Under the pieces are notes generated by a model. The model was not told the DNA's origin and did no database searches. It worked only from the letters and a program-made list of their open reading frames with translations. From Clostridiales bacterium (GTDB taxonomy: Bacteria; Bacillota; Clostridia; Oscillospirales; Oscillospiraceae), in NCBI GenBank assembly GCA_019415645.1, contig DXYV01000005.1, forward strand, positions 58,316-122,315: a stretch of DNA of 64,000 nucleotides. Reading direction: 5' to 3'. Position 1 is the first letter of the stretch, and each line of letters begins with the position of its first letter. Shown one piece after another: positions 16,017 to 24,706 of the stretch. The position numbers were made by a program, and so were the translations under genes.

Positions 16017-17333
16017 ATGAGCGAGTATTATCGGTTCCAACCAGGCGAATACCTGGATTTTGAACGGGAAGAGGTCCAGCTGCGATGGGACGTTTACCAC
16101 GGGAAACGGCCCATGCCGGGCCCGCCGGGCATGCCCCCCATGGACCCCAACGATGAAAATTCCCTTCCGCCGTTTATGCGGCCCCGGCGCTATACGGAAG
16201 AGGAGATCCTCGCCTACAACAAGAAGTGGAACCCCTACGATCCGCTCTATAACGATCCGGCCTACGCCCGGGCCCACGGCCACCCCAGCGTCCCCGCCTA
16301 TCCGGCCTTTGAGGCCATGCCCCCCATCATGGTGGTGCCCCAGTTCCCCAAGAATATGCCCAGCCGCTTCTATTACACCAATGACGGCACGGACATCCGC
16401 TACAACCGCAACATCTACGCCGGCGACCTGCTGCGGGAGACCAACGTGAAGAAATTCTTCGAGGAGCGCACCCATGCCGACGATGAGCTGCGCCGCTGGT
16501 GCATGGGCGGCGAGGCGGACAAGGTGGACGAGAGCGGCAAGGTGGTCATGCACCTGTCCGGCTCGGTCCGGGAGTATTACCGCCAGCTGAAGGACGACAG
16601 CAAGCGGCCGTCCTTCACCGAGAACCAGGAGAGCTGGACCAAGTACGCGCCGCCCGGCCACTATACCACCGACGCCGATTACGAGCGGATGAAGGAGATC
16701 TGGGATCAGGAGAAGATTATGGGCGACGATACGCCCTGCTGGGAGGATGTTCCGGTGGGCTTTGAGCTGCCCAAGACCTGCTCGGACGGACCGGTGACCT
16801 ACATGCACATGATGTACTGGTACGACATTGGCGATCTGTCCATTTACTCCCGGGAGGAGCTGATGGACCCGGCCATGCGGGCGGTGACCTTCCGCGACCG
16901 CTACGGCGCGTTCCTGGATGAGACGGCGCTCCACTTCGGCAACCGGAACATCAACACCGACGGCGCGCGGGGCGTGTGGTACAACGACACCGGTGCCCGC
17001 CTGATCGCCCGCACTCTGACCAATTTCGTGGGCAACAAGGGCCGCGTGTCCCGGTTCAGCTGGCGGTTCTTCCCCTTCTTCGAGGAACTGCGGGACTGGG
17101 AGATGTGCAAAAAGGAGTTCATGAAGGTGCCCGGCATGGAAGGCCGCGACTGCGACCGCCACGGCAGCCAGGGCGATACCTGCATCGGCCGGGCCGTGGT
17201 CACCGATAAGTATGTCAACGACCAGGGTGAACACTGCTGCGAGGTGATGCTGTGGGGCGAGGACCTGGAGGGCAACATCGTCCAGGGCTGCCCGTCTGAG
17301 ATCGTATTGCCGTCGAAGAACGATCAAACATAA
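16017..17333 (+). CDS. MaoC-like double-hotdog protein, paralog 2
   Basis: 438 residues. It shares long blocks with paralog 1: YNDPAYARAHGHPSVPAYP, FYYTNDGTD, CSDGPVTYMHM, DETALHFGNRNI, RTLTNFVGNKGRVSRFSW, GDTCIGRAV and CPSEIVLPS. It has a Pro-rich N-terminal insert (PGPPGMPPMDP). As in the other copies, Tyr stands where MaoC hydratases have the catalytic His (YDPLYND). It is the first gene of a rightward operon with the peptide-type ABC importer, 20 bases ahead of the binding protein. Paralogs 1 and 2 may form a heteromer or act on related substrates; this is not shown by the sequence. Confidence 0.75.
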   Translation: MSEYYRFQPGEYLDFEREEVQLRWDVYHGKRPMPGPPGMPPMDPNDENSLPPFMRPRRYTEEEILAYNKKWNPYDPLYNDPAYARAHGHPSVPAYPAFEAMPPIMVVPQFPKNMPSRFYYTNDGTDIRYNRNIYAGDLLRETNVKKFFEERTHADDELRRWCMGGEADKVDESGKVVMHLSGSVREYYRQLKDDSKRPSFTENQESWTKYAPPGHYTTDADYERMKEIWDQEKIMGDDTPCWEDVPVGFELPKTCSDGPVTYMHMMYWYDIGDLSIYSREELMDPAMRAVTFRDRYGAFLDETALHFGNRNINTDGARGVWYNDTGARLIARTLTNFVGNKGRVSRFSWRFFPFFEELRDWEMCKKEFMKVPGMEGRDCDRHGSQGDTCIGRAVVTDKYVNDQGEHCCEVMLWGEDLEGNIVQGCPSEIVLPSKNDQT

Positions 17334-17353
17334 ATAAGGTTTTAGGAGGAACG

Positions 17354-19129
17354 ATGATGAAAGCGAAACGTCTGTTGTCCACGGTGCTTGCTTCCGGGAT
17401 GCTCCTGGGCCTGGCGGCCTGCGGAACGCCCACTGCGCAGCAGAGCAGCACGCCCAGCCAATCCGCGGCGCCCAGTGAGAGCGTCTCCACTCCGGTCCAG
17501 TCCGGCGAGCCCCAGTACGGCGGGACCCTGACCCTGTCCTACAACGATTTCAACACGGTATTCGACCCCGCTATGGGCGAACAGTACACCTACTCCCTCT
17601 GGCTGGAGTACCTGTTCGCGCCGAACTGGGGCCTGGATGACCCCGAGACCTATCCCTTTAAGACCAACACCTTCACCCTGGACTATGCTCAGGGACAGAT
17701 CGCGGACAGCTGGGAGTGGGATGCGGACACCATGACCTTCACGGTCACCATCCGCGACGACATCTACTTCCAGGAGAAGGAGGAGGCCTACGACATCTTC
17801 CACGCCCGCAACCTGACGGCGGAGGATGTGAAATACTCCTATGACCGGGTGACGGGCCGTGGTTCCGGGTATGACGAGAACAACTATGTGGTCATCGACG
17901 GCGACTGGCGGGACCGCCTGAACATGCTGGAGTCCGTGGAGGTGCTGGACACCTACGTGGTGGCGTTCCACATGAATACCGCCTCTGAGACCAAGCTGTC
18001 CGAGTTCATCATCGCCCAGGTGAACATCACCGGGCCCGAGTGGGATACCCTGACAGAGGACCAGAAGCGTGACTGGCACTATGCCTGCGGCACCGGCCCC
18101 TACATCCTGACCGAGTATGTGGCCGACAACCACTACACCTTTGTCCGCAACGAGAACTACTACGACTACGACGAGCGCTATCCGGAGAACAAGCTGCCCT
18201 ATCTGGACGGCGTGGTGCTGCAGAAGTATAACGACACCACCACCGTGCTCTCCGACTTCATTGCCGGGAACCTGGACTACATCAACATGAATATGAGTCT
18301 GTCCGACTCGGAGAAGGCCCAGCTGACCAGCGCGGCCAACTGCCAGGTCCATTCCTTCGACGCGGCCGCCGACGCCATCGGCCTGAAGCTGAACCAGGAG
18401 CCCTTCAACGACATTCGGGTGCGCATCGCCATGCAGAAGGCCATCAACCTGCCGGAAGTGGCCACCGCCTACTACGGGCTGGATGAGCTGACGCTGCCCG
18501 GCCTGTGGGACCCTGCTCTGACCGATTGGAGCACCGTAGGCACTTGGAGCGACGACGTTCAGGCAGAGTATTCCTACGACCCCGAGGGCGCCAAGCAGCT
18601 GCTGGCTGACGCCGGCTATCCCGACGGCTTCTCCTTCACCGTGGCCATCGACTCCATGGCCAATCAGGAGGTCTTTGAGCTGGCCAGAAGCTATCTGGCC
18701 GAGGTGGGCATCAACATGGAGATCACCGTCCTCTCCGATATGTCCGAGGGCCGCCAGGTCCAGGGCGACCGGGACGATCCCCGCCAGTATAACCTGCAGA
18801 TGGGCACGGGCACGGACGCCGGCTTCGTCTTCCAGACCTATGCCACCACCGGTTTTGCGTACTGCAACTTCGCCGACGACACCCACTTTGACGAGCTGCT
18901 GGTGGCGGTGCGCGACGCGATGACGCCGGACGAGCAGGCCGCCGCGGCCCGGGAGTGCGAGGAATATTACGTTCAGAACCACTTCCTCATCGCCCTGAGC
19001 GGTATGACGCAATCCAACGAGTACTATTCCACCCGCGTGGGAGGCATGGAAAATGGCGAGCTGCTCAGCGCGTACCATTTCTTCAAGACCATGACCGCCC
19101 GAATCTGGAACAACGAGGCCAACGGCTGA
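17354..19129 (+). CDS. Peptide/nickel-type ABC substrate-binding lipoprotein
   Basis: 591 residues. Signal peptide with lipobox LAAC (Cys near residue 23), a Ser/Pro/Gln-rich linker, then an SBP family 5 fold (YGGTLTLSYNDFNTVFDPA near the mature N-terminus). It captures an oligopeptide-like ligand outside the membrane for the importer encoded next. It is co-transcribed with the second hotdog gene. The ligand is unknown; the operon context suggests a catabolic substrate rather than a general peptide. Confidence 0.92.
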   Translation: MMKAKRLLSTVLASGMLLGLAACGTPTAQQSSTPSQSAAPSESVSTPVQSGEPQYGGTLTLSYNDFNTVFDPAMGEQYTYSLWLEYLFAPNWGLDDPETYPFKTNTFTLDYAQGQIADSWEWDADTMTFTVTIRDDIYFQEKEEAYDIFHARNLTAEDVKYSYDRVTGRGSGYDENNYVVIDGDWRDRLNMLESVEVLDTYVVAFHMNTASETKLSEFIIAQVNITGPEWDTLTEDQKRDWHYACGTGPYILTEYVADNHYTFVRNENYYDYDERYPENKLPYLDGVVLQKYNDTTTVLSDFIAGNLDYINMNMSLSDSEKAQLTSAANCQVHSFDAAADAIGLKLNQEPFNDIRVRIAMQKAINLPEVATAYYGLDELTLPGLWDPALTDWSTVGTWSDDVQAEYSYDPEGAKQLLADAGYPDGFSFTVAIDSMANQEVFELARSYLAEVGINMEITVLSDMSEGRQVQGDRDDPRQYNLQMGTGTDAGFVFQTYATTGFAYCNFADDTHFDELLVAVRDAMTPDEQAAAARECEEYYVQNHFLIALSGMTQSNEYYSTRVGGMENGELLSAYHFFKTMTARIWNNEANG

Positions 19130-19150
19130 GCCTCACAAGACTGATCCGGA

Positions 19151-19187
19151 CCTGCGCCCCGCCGCCTCCGGGCGTACGGGGCGCAGG
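19151..19187 (+). terminator. Intercistronic hairpin after the binding protein
   Basis: CCTGCGCCCCG (19151-19161) pairs with CGGGGCGCAGG (19177-19187), no T-run. Such hairpins behind binding-protein genes usually stabilise the upstream mRNA so that the binding protein is made in excess. Confidence 0.6.
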
Positions 19188-19224
19188 CACGTTCCGGGAT
19201 GTATAGGAAAGGAGCGTGGGTCCT

Positions 19225-20229
19225 GTGGCTGACCACATTTTGGAGGTCCGGCACCTGAGTACCTACTTTACGACCGGCGGCGCGCCCATGCGGGCAGTGG
19301 ATGATTTGTCCTATACCGTGGAGCGGGGCGAATGCGCCGCCATCATCGGTGAGAGCGGCTCCGGCAAGACGGTGAGCGCCCTGTCCGTTCTGCGGCTGAT
19401 CCCGTATCCGCCCGGACGCATCGTGCAGGGCGAGATCCTGTTTGACGGCGAGGATCTGCTGAAATACACCGACGAGCAGATGCAGAAGCTGCGGGGCAAA
19501 CGAATCAGCATGATCTTCCAGGAGCCCTCCGCCGCCCTCAACCCGGTCATGACCATCGGGGAACAGATCGAGGAGACCATCCGCCTGCACAGCGATCTGG
19601 ACCGAAAGCAGGCCCACGAGCGGGCGATCCGCCTGCTGGATATGGTGGGAATCCCCACGCCGGAGAAACGGGTCAACCAGTATCCCTTCGAGTTTTCCGG
19701 CGGCATGCAGCAGCGGGCCATGATCGCCATGGCCATGTGCTGCGACCCGGAGCTGCTGATCGCCGACGAACCTACCACCGCTCTGGACGTGACGGTCCAG
19801 GCTCAGGTACTGGAGCAGTTGGATAAGCTGCGCCGGGAGACGGGCACGACGCTGATCATCATTACCCACAATCTGGGCATCGTGGCCCGTTATGCCGACA
19901 GCGTCAAGATCATGTATGGCGGCAAGCTGGTGGAGCAGGGCCCCACCCGTGAGGTGTTCAAAAACCCCAGGCACCCCTATACCATGGGCCTGATTCGCGC
20001 TGTGCCCCGGCTGGACCGGCCGCGGACCGAGAGCCTCTACACCATTGAGGGCGAGCCCCCTGATATGAGCCAGGTGCCCGCCCAGTCCTGCGCCTTTGCC
20101 GCGCGGTGCAAGTACGCCACGGAGGAGTGCCGGACCCACCGGCCAGAGCATGTGGCGGTGGGAGAAGGTCACACCTGCGCCTGCTTCCATATGGAGGAAG
20201 CGCAAGAGGAAAGGAGGCAGCTGGGGTGA
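19225..20229 (+). CDS. Peptide-type ABC importer ATPase (DppD/OppD class)
   Basis: 334 residues from GTG at 19225, 10 bases behind AAAGGAG; an in-frame GTG at 19216 is too close to that site. Walker A GESGSGKT, Q-loop, signature FSGGMQQR and Walker B LLIADEPTTALD are intact. The C-terminal Cys-rich oligopeptide-transporter tail (CAFAARCKYATEEC) is typical of DppD/OppD. It overlaps the next ATPase gene by 4 bases. Confidence 0.95.
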   Translation: MADHILEVRHLSTYFTTGGAPMRAVDDLSYTVERGECAAIIGESGSGKTVSALSVLRLIPYPPGRIVQGEILFDGEDLLKYTDEQMQKLRGKRISMIFQEPSAALNPVMTIGEQIEETIRLHSDLDRKQAHERAIRLLDMVGIPTPEKRVNQYPFEFSGGMQQRAMIAMAMCCDPELLIADEPTTALDVTVQAQVLEQLDKLRRETGTTLIIITHNLGIVARYADSVKIMYGGKLVEQGPTREVFKNPRHPYTMGLIRAVPRLDRPRTESLYTIEGEPPDMSQVPAQSCAFAARCKYATEECRTHRPEHVAVGEGHTCACFHMEEAQEERRQLG

Positions 20230-21326
20230 GTGAGAAAAAGATGACGGCCACCACGCCGGAGATGCCCCGCAGCCGTTCGGTCAGTCGGATGCTGGACTGG
20301 GACATCAAGGCCCAGCCGCCGGTACCTCCGGAGATGAAGGATACCATCCTGACGGTGGAGGACCTGAAGATGCACTTCCCCGTGACCAAGGGCCTGCTCA
20401 AGCGAGTAGTGGGTCACGTCAAGGCGGTGGACGGCGTCAGCTTTCGAATTACCCGGGGCAAGACCCTGGGAATCGTAGGGGAGTCTGGCTCGGGCAAATC
20501 CACGGTGGGCAACTGCGTCATGCGGCGGCTGAATATCACATCCGGCAAGATCATCTTCAACGGCCAGGACATCAGCCGGGCGGGCAGCGCCGAGCTGCGC
20601 CGCCTGCACAAGCAGCTGCAGATGATCACCCAGGACCCCTTCTCCGCGCTGGACCCCAGAATGTCGGTGCGTTCCATCATCCTGGAGGGACACCATATCC
20701 AGGGTATGGACAAGGGGATGAGCCGGGATGAGCTGGATGAGCTGGCCGGGCGGATGCTCATGCTGGTGGGCCTGAACCCCAAGTTTGCCGACCGTTTCCC
20801 CCATGAATTTTCCGGTGGCCAGCGGCAGCGAATCAACATCGCCCGGGCGCTGGCCCTCAGCCCCTCGTTCCTGGTGTGCGACGAGATCGTGTCGGCGCTG
20901 GACGTATCCATCCAGGCTCAGATCGTGGGCCTGATGATGCGCCTGCAGGAGGAACTGGGTCTGACCTATATCTTCATCGGCCACGACCTGTCGGTGGTCC
21001 GGCATATCAGCGACCATGTGGCCGTGATGTACCTGGGCAAGATCATGGAGCTGACGTCCAGCGACGAGCTGTACGCCCATCCCCTGCACCCCTACACCCA
21101 GGCCCTGATCTCGGCCGCGCCCATCCCCGACCCGGAGGCTGATCTGGCCCGGGAGCGTATCCTGCTGGAGGGCGAGGTCCCCAGTCCCATCCACCCGCCG
21201 CTGGGCTGCAATTTCTGCACCCGCTGCCGCTACGCGGACGAGCGCTGCCGGGCGGAGGAGCCGCCTTTTGTGGATGTGGGCGGCGGGCACTTCGTGGCCT
21301 GCCACCGTGTGAACGAGGAGGCTTGA
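20226..21326 (+). CDS. Peptide-type ABC importer ATPase (DppF/OppF class)
   Basis: 366 residues. GTG start at 20226 inside the GTGA overlap with the upstream gene, behind AAAGGAGG. Walker A GESGSGKS, signature FSGGQRQR and a Cys-rich C-terminal tail (CNFCTRCRYADERC). The N-terminus carries about 35 extra residues before the ABC domain. It forms the second nucleotide-binding subunit of the importer. Confidence 0.95.
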   Translation: MSEKKMTATTPEMPRSRSVSRMLDWDIKAQPPVPPEMKDTILTVEDLKMHFPVTKGLLKRVVGHVKAVDGVSFRITRGKTLGIVGESGSGKSTVGNCVMRRLNITSGKIIFNGQDISRAGSAELRRLHKQLQMITQDPFSALDPRMSVRSIILEGHHIQGMDKGMSRDELDELAGRMLMLVGLNPKFADRFPHEFSGGQRQRINIARALALSPSFLVCDEIVSALDVSIQAQIVGLMMRLQEELGLTYIFIGHDLSVVRHISDHVAVMYLGKIMELTSSDELYAHPLHPYTQALISAAPIPDPEADLARERILLEGEVPSPIHPPLGCNFCTRCRYADERCRAEEPPFVDVGGGHFVACHRVNEEA

Positions 21327-21332
21327 TCGAGT

Positions 21333-22304
21333 ATGGGAAAATATATCGTAAAACGTCTGCTGCTGCTCATCCCGACTACGCTGCTGGTCTGTGTGATCGT
21401 GTTCGGCCTGCTGCGTATGCTGCCTGGCGACGCGGTGGACGCGCTGCAGTACCAGCTCCAGAGCCAGGGCTCCTATGACGTGACCCGGGAAGAGGTAGAG
21501 GCCATGCTGGGCATGGATAAGCCGGCGGTGGTCCAGTTCTTCTACTGGCTGGGCGACGCGGTCCGGGGCGACCTGGGCGACTGCCTGTTCCAGAGTGAGA
21601 CGGTAGCGGCCGCCATTGGCCGGCAGCTGCCCGCCAGCCTGGAGCTGGGCATCCTGACCCTGATCTTGACCAACCTGATCTCCATTCCTCTGGGCCTGTT
21701 CTGCGCCGCCCGCCAGAACAGCGGAGGCGACGTGCTCATCCGGGTGCTCTCACTGGTGCTGATGTCGGTGCCGGTGTTCTGGCTGGCTACGCTGGTGCTG
21801 ATCTATCCCGCCATCTATTTCGGGTACGCGCCGCCCACACAGTATGTCAGCTTTTTCAAGGACCCCCTGCAAAATCTTCAGATGTTTATGATCCCGGCGC
21901 TGCTGGGCGCCATGACCCAGGCAGGGATGCAGCTGCGCACCATCCGCACCGTCACCCTGGACGTGATGCGCACCGATTATGTGCGCACCGCCTGGGCCAA
22001 GGGAACGCCGGAGCGGCGGGTCATGTTCCGCCACGCCTTCCGCAACGGCCTGATTCCCGTGGTCACGGTCATCGGCAACTCGGTGGCCGGCCTGATCGGC
22101 GGCTCGGTCATTCTGGAGAACATCTTCGGTATTCCGGGCATCGGTCAGCAGGTCATCAGCGCCATCGGCAGCCGGGACTATCCGCTGGTCCAGGGCTGTG
22201 TTCTGGTGTTCGCGCTGTTCACCATGCTGGTCAATCTGTTGGTGGATATTTCCTACAAGTGGATCGATCCCAGAGTATCGCTGGACAACGAGGGGGTGGG
22301 CTGA
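21333..22304 (+). CDS. Peptide-type ABC importer permease (DppB class)
   Basis: 323 residues, ATG 6 bases after the previous stop. Starts YIVKRLLLLIPTTLLV, the standard N-terminal helix of DppB/OppB permeases; six membrane segments and the EAA-type loop (RTAWAKGTPERRV) are visible. It pairs with the DppC-like subunit encoded next. Confidence 0.94.
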   Translation: MGKYIVKRLLLLIPTTLLVCVIVFGLLRMLPGDAVDALQYQLQSQGSYDVTREEVEAMLGMDKPAVVQFFYWLGDAVRGDLGDCLFQSETVAAAIGRQLPASLELGILTLILTNLISIPLGLFCAARQNSGGDVLIRVLSLVLMSVPVFWLATLVLIYPAIYFGYAPPTQYVSFFKDPLQNLQMFMIPALLGAMTQAGMQLRTIRTVTLDVMRTDYVRTAWAKGTPERRVMFRHAFRNGLIPVVTVIGNSVAGLIGGSVILENIFGIPGIGQQVISAIGSRDYPLVQGCVLVFALFTMLVNLLVDISYKWIDPRVSLDNEGVG

Positions 22305-22305
22305 G

Positions 22306-23337
22306 ATGAAACAATCCAAGCACGGCGCCTGGTACAGCATCCTGCAATTCTGCAAATCCAAGCCCATCGGTGCCATCGGACTGATTTTCCTGTTCCTGCT
22401 TCTGCTGATAGCCCTGTTTGCCGACGTGCTGGCGCCGGTGAAGATGGTGGGCGGGACGCTGCCCACCGACATCCTACATAAGCTGGAGCCGCCCTACCTC
22501 TTCATGGATGCGGCCGGCCGGGCCGCAGCCCGGGAGAGCGGCGCGGTCTACTGGCTGGGCACCGACAATCTGGGCCGGGATGTGCTGTCCTATCTGATTT
22601 ACGGCGCGCGTACTTCCGTGATCCTCTGCCTGGCCGTCACCTTCCTGTCCACCCTGCTCTCGGTGATTATCGGCACCCTGAGCGCGGTCATCGGCGGCTG
22701 GTTCGACCTGATCGTCCAGCGCTTTGTGGACGCCTGGCAGTGTATCCCCGGCATGCTGATCACCATTCTGATGATGAGCCTGTTCGGCAACGGTATGGCG
22801 CAGATGATTCTGGTCATGTCCATTCCGGGCGGCATCGGCGGCTCCCGTATGATTCGTTCCGCCGCCATGTCGGTCAAGGACAGTGGCTACGTCAAGGCGG
22901 CGGAGATGATGGGCTCCCGGCTGCTGTGGAAGACCATCCGCCACGTTTTGCCCAACACGCTGCCCCTCATCATTACCACTTCGGCCGGCGGCCTGGGCGG
23001 TACGATCATGATGGAGGCGTCCATGAATTTCCTGGGCTACGGCGTCAGCGTGGGCACGCCCTCCTGGGGCTATATGATCACCAACCAGGGGCGGGCCAAT
23101 ATGTACACGGCGCCCTGGCTGTGCCTGTACCCCGGTATTCTCATCTCTCTGATGGTGCTGGCGGCCAACCTGTTCGGCGACAGTCTGCGGGATGTTTTGG
23201 ACCCGCGGCTCAAAGGCGGCGTGGGCAGCTACAATTCCAAGAAGATCGAAAAGCTGGCCGCCAAGGCGGACCGGAAGCTGGCCAAAAAGATGGCCCGGGA
23301 GCAGCGCAAGGAAAACAAGCAGGCCGCGCAGGTCTGA
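22306..23337 (+). CDS. Peptide-type ABC importer permease (DppC class)
   Basis: 343 residues from the ATG at 22306, one base after the DppB stop. N-terminal transmembrane helix, then GTDNLGRDVLSYLIYGARTS, characteristic of DppC/OppC, and further membrane helices. The C-terminus has an unusual charged tail (about 25 residues, rich in Lys, Ala and Arg) beyond the normal family end. Confidence 0.94.
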   Translation: MKQSKHGAWYSILQFCKSKPIGAIGLIFLFLLLLIALFADVLAPVKMVGGTLPTDILHKLEPPYLFMDAAGRAAARESGAVYWLGTDNLGRDVLSYLIYGARTSVILCLAVTFLSTLLSVIIGTLSAVIGGWFDLIVQRFVDAWQCIPGMLITILMMSLFGNGMAQMILVMSIPGGIGGSRMIRSAAMSVKDSGYVKAAEMMGSRLLWKTIRHVLPNTLPLIITTSAGGLGGTIMMEASMNFLGYGVSVGTPSWGYMITNQGRANMYTAPWLCLYPGILISLMVLAANLFGDSLRDVLDPRLKGGVGSYNSKKIEKLAAKADRKLAKKMAREQRKENKQAAQV

Positions 23338-23362
23338 CGCGGCAGATTAGGAGGAAACCACT

Positions 23363-24598
23363 ATGAATTTTGAAGGGAAATTCGTCTATCTGACGGAGAC
23401 CCCCAGCGGAAAGCGCCCCACCACCGTAGCGGTCCGCCAGGGAATCCGGGGCTATGAGGGCGAGGTCATCGCAGACCACGGCGGCTGCGAGCTGATGGAA
23501 AACGTCCATACCAAGGGGAATACCCTGTTCTTTGAGGCCGTGATCGGTCCATGCCGGCAGGAGATCTCCCTGACCTGCGGCGCGGACGGCGTGACCGGTC
23601 ACGCCGCCATCCACCGGGATGACGGAACGGTGATCGAGACCGAGCTGGAGGAGTGCTCTTTTACGCCCAAGACCAAGCGCCGGGCCCTGATCCTCTACGC
23701 CACCATGACCAAAAACACCGAGCGGGTGGCCAAGGCCATGGCGGAGACCTTTGAATATTACAACTGGGAGGTCACCCTGTTCCGCATGACCCTGAAGCCT
23801 GCCGACTGGGAGGGAATGCAGGACAAACTGTACTTTGACGACTACGATGTGGTCTGCCTGGGCTCCCCCATTGTGGCCGGCTATCCGCTGACCGTGGTGA
23901 ACAAGGTGTTCTCCCTGGGCGCCGGCGGTCAGCTGGAGGCCAACGTGCAGAAGCAGGTGGACGCGGGCAAGGGCTTCCAGATGAACGCGGACACCATGAA
24001 GGGCCCGCCCGGCGGAGAGGGTCCTGGCGGACCGGGTGGTCCCGGCGGTCCTGGAGGGCCCGGTGGACCCGGAGGTCCCGGAGGGCCCGGTGGACCCGGA
24101 GGTCCCGGAGGGCCACCGCCCAAGCCCGCCATCGGCGCCCAGTGGCGCCGCCGCCTGTGCCCCTATCCGGGCGGCCCGTCCGGGGACAATTACATGCCTC
24201 TGGGCATCGTCTTTACCACCTACGGCGGCGGCTTCCACGGTTCCAATGAGAGCCTGGCCACGCTGGCGGCGCTGAAGCTGTTCCTGGAGCTGAACAATGT
24301 GACGGTGCTGGGTCAGTTCGCCTGCTGCGGCAAGGAGTTTGGCCCCGCCGGACTGGAAAAGGGCGAGAAGCCCCGCCTCATGGGCCCCGGCGAGATGCCC
24401 GATCCCAAGATCTACGAGCTGGCGGATGGGACGAAGGTCACCGCCTCGTACTTCTTCCATGGCGAGCCCTGGAATCACCCCTGCCAGCGGGACATTGACC
24501 GGGCCAAGGCCATGGTCTGCGATCTGGTGGAGGACTACTTCATGACCTATGACGGAAAGCGGGCTCAGGTCTGCTCACAATACATCTCGATCTCCTGA
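23363..24598 (+). CDS. Flavodoxin-like protein, paralog 2, with extra domain and Gly-Pro-Gly repeat
   Basis: 411 residues behind TTAGGAGGAAACC. Residues 1 to about 110 are an extra domain of alternating short beta-type segments that I do not recognise; it is absent from paralog 1. Then follows the flavodoxin part: LILYATMTKNTERVA phosphate loop and CLGSPIVAGYP. The central linker (about residues 217-253) is a collagen-like run of Gly-Pro-Gly-Gly units, much longer than in paralog 1. The C-terminal half is as in paralog 1: TYGGGFHGS, FACCGKEFGPAGLEKGEK, final QYISIS. It lies 25 bases after the ABC importer and 108 bases before the third hotdog gene. A role in electron transfer or flavin-dependent reduction is inferred. 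Confidence 0.78.
   Translation: MNFEGKFVYLTETPSGKRPTTVAVRQGIRGYEGEVIADHGGCELMENVHTKGNTLFFEAVIGPCRQEISLTCGADGVTGHAAIHRDDGTVIETELEECSFTPKTKRRALILYATMTKNTERVAKAMAETFEYYNWEVTLFRMTLKPADWEGMQDKLYFDDYDVVCLGSPIVAGYPLTVVNKVFSLGAGGQLEANVQKQVDAGKGFQMNADTMKGPPGGEGPGGPGGPGGPGGPGGPGGPGGPGGPGGPGGPPPKPAIGAQWRRRLCPYPGGPSGDNYMPLGIVFTTYGGGFHGSNESLATLAALKLFLELNNVTVLGQFACCGKEFGPAGLEKGEKPRLMGPGEMPDPKIYELADGTKVTASYFFHGEPWNHPCQRDIDRAKAMVCDLVEDYFMTYDGKRAQVCSQYISIS
24053..24114 (+). repeat. 27-bp tandem repeat encoding Gly-Pro-Gly-Gly units
   Basis: Two perfect 27-bp copies (24053-24079 and 24080-24106) and a partial third (to 24114), inside the flavodoxin-like gene. The repeat unit is a multiple of three, so copy-number change would lengthen or shorten the collagen-like linker without breaking the frame. 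Confidence 0.9.
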
Positions 24599-24630
24599 AA
24601 CGGCCGGAGAACCGGTCGTTCAGACGCAAG

Positions 24631-24663
24631 GACAGACGGGCGCAGTCTCTGCGCCCGTCTGTC
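24631..24663 (+). terminator. Intercistronic hairpin between flavodoxin-like and hotdog genes
   Basis: Perfect 15-bp stem GACAGACGGGCGCAG (24631-24645) with CTGCGCCCGTCTGTC (24649-24663), 3-base loop, no T-run. It may stop or process part of the transcript. Confidence 0.6.
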
Positions 24664-24706
24664 GCAGGTCCAAGAGCATTCAATCGATCTAGAAAGGAGA
24701 ACTGTT

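Noticed and set aside
15876..17327. 483-codon minus-strand frame opposite the second hotdog gene
   Set aside because: Antisense shadow caused by high third-position GC; no recognisable domain.
17342..19078. 578-codon minus-strand frame opposite the binding-protein gene
   Set aside because: Same antisense effect; the plus strand encodes a lipoprotein with clear motifs.
24012..24118. CRISPR-like repeat array
   Set aside because: The repeats are contiguous 27-bp units inside a coding sequence with no spacers; they encode a Gly-Pro linker.
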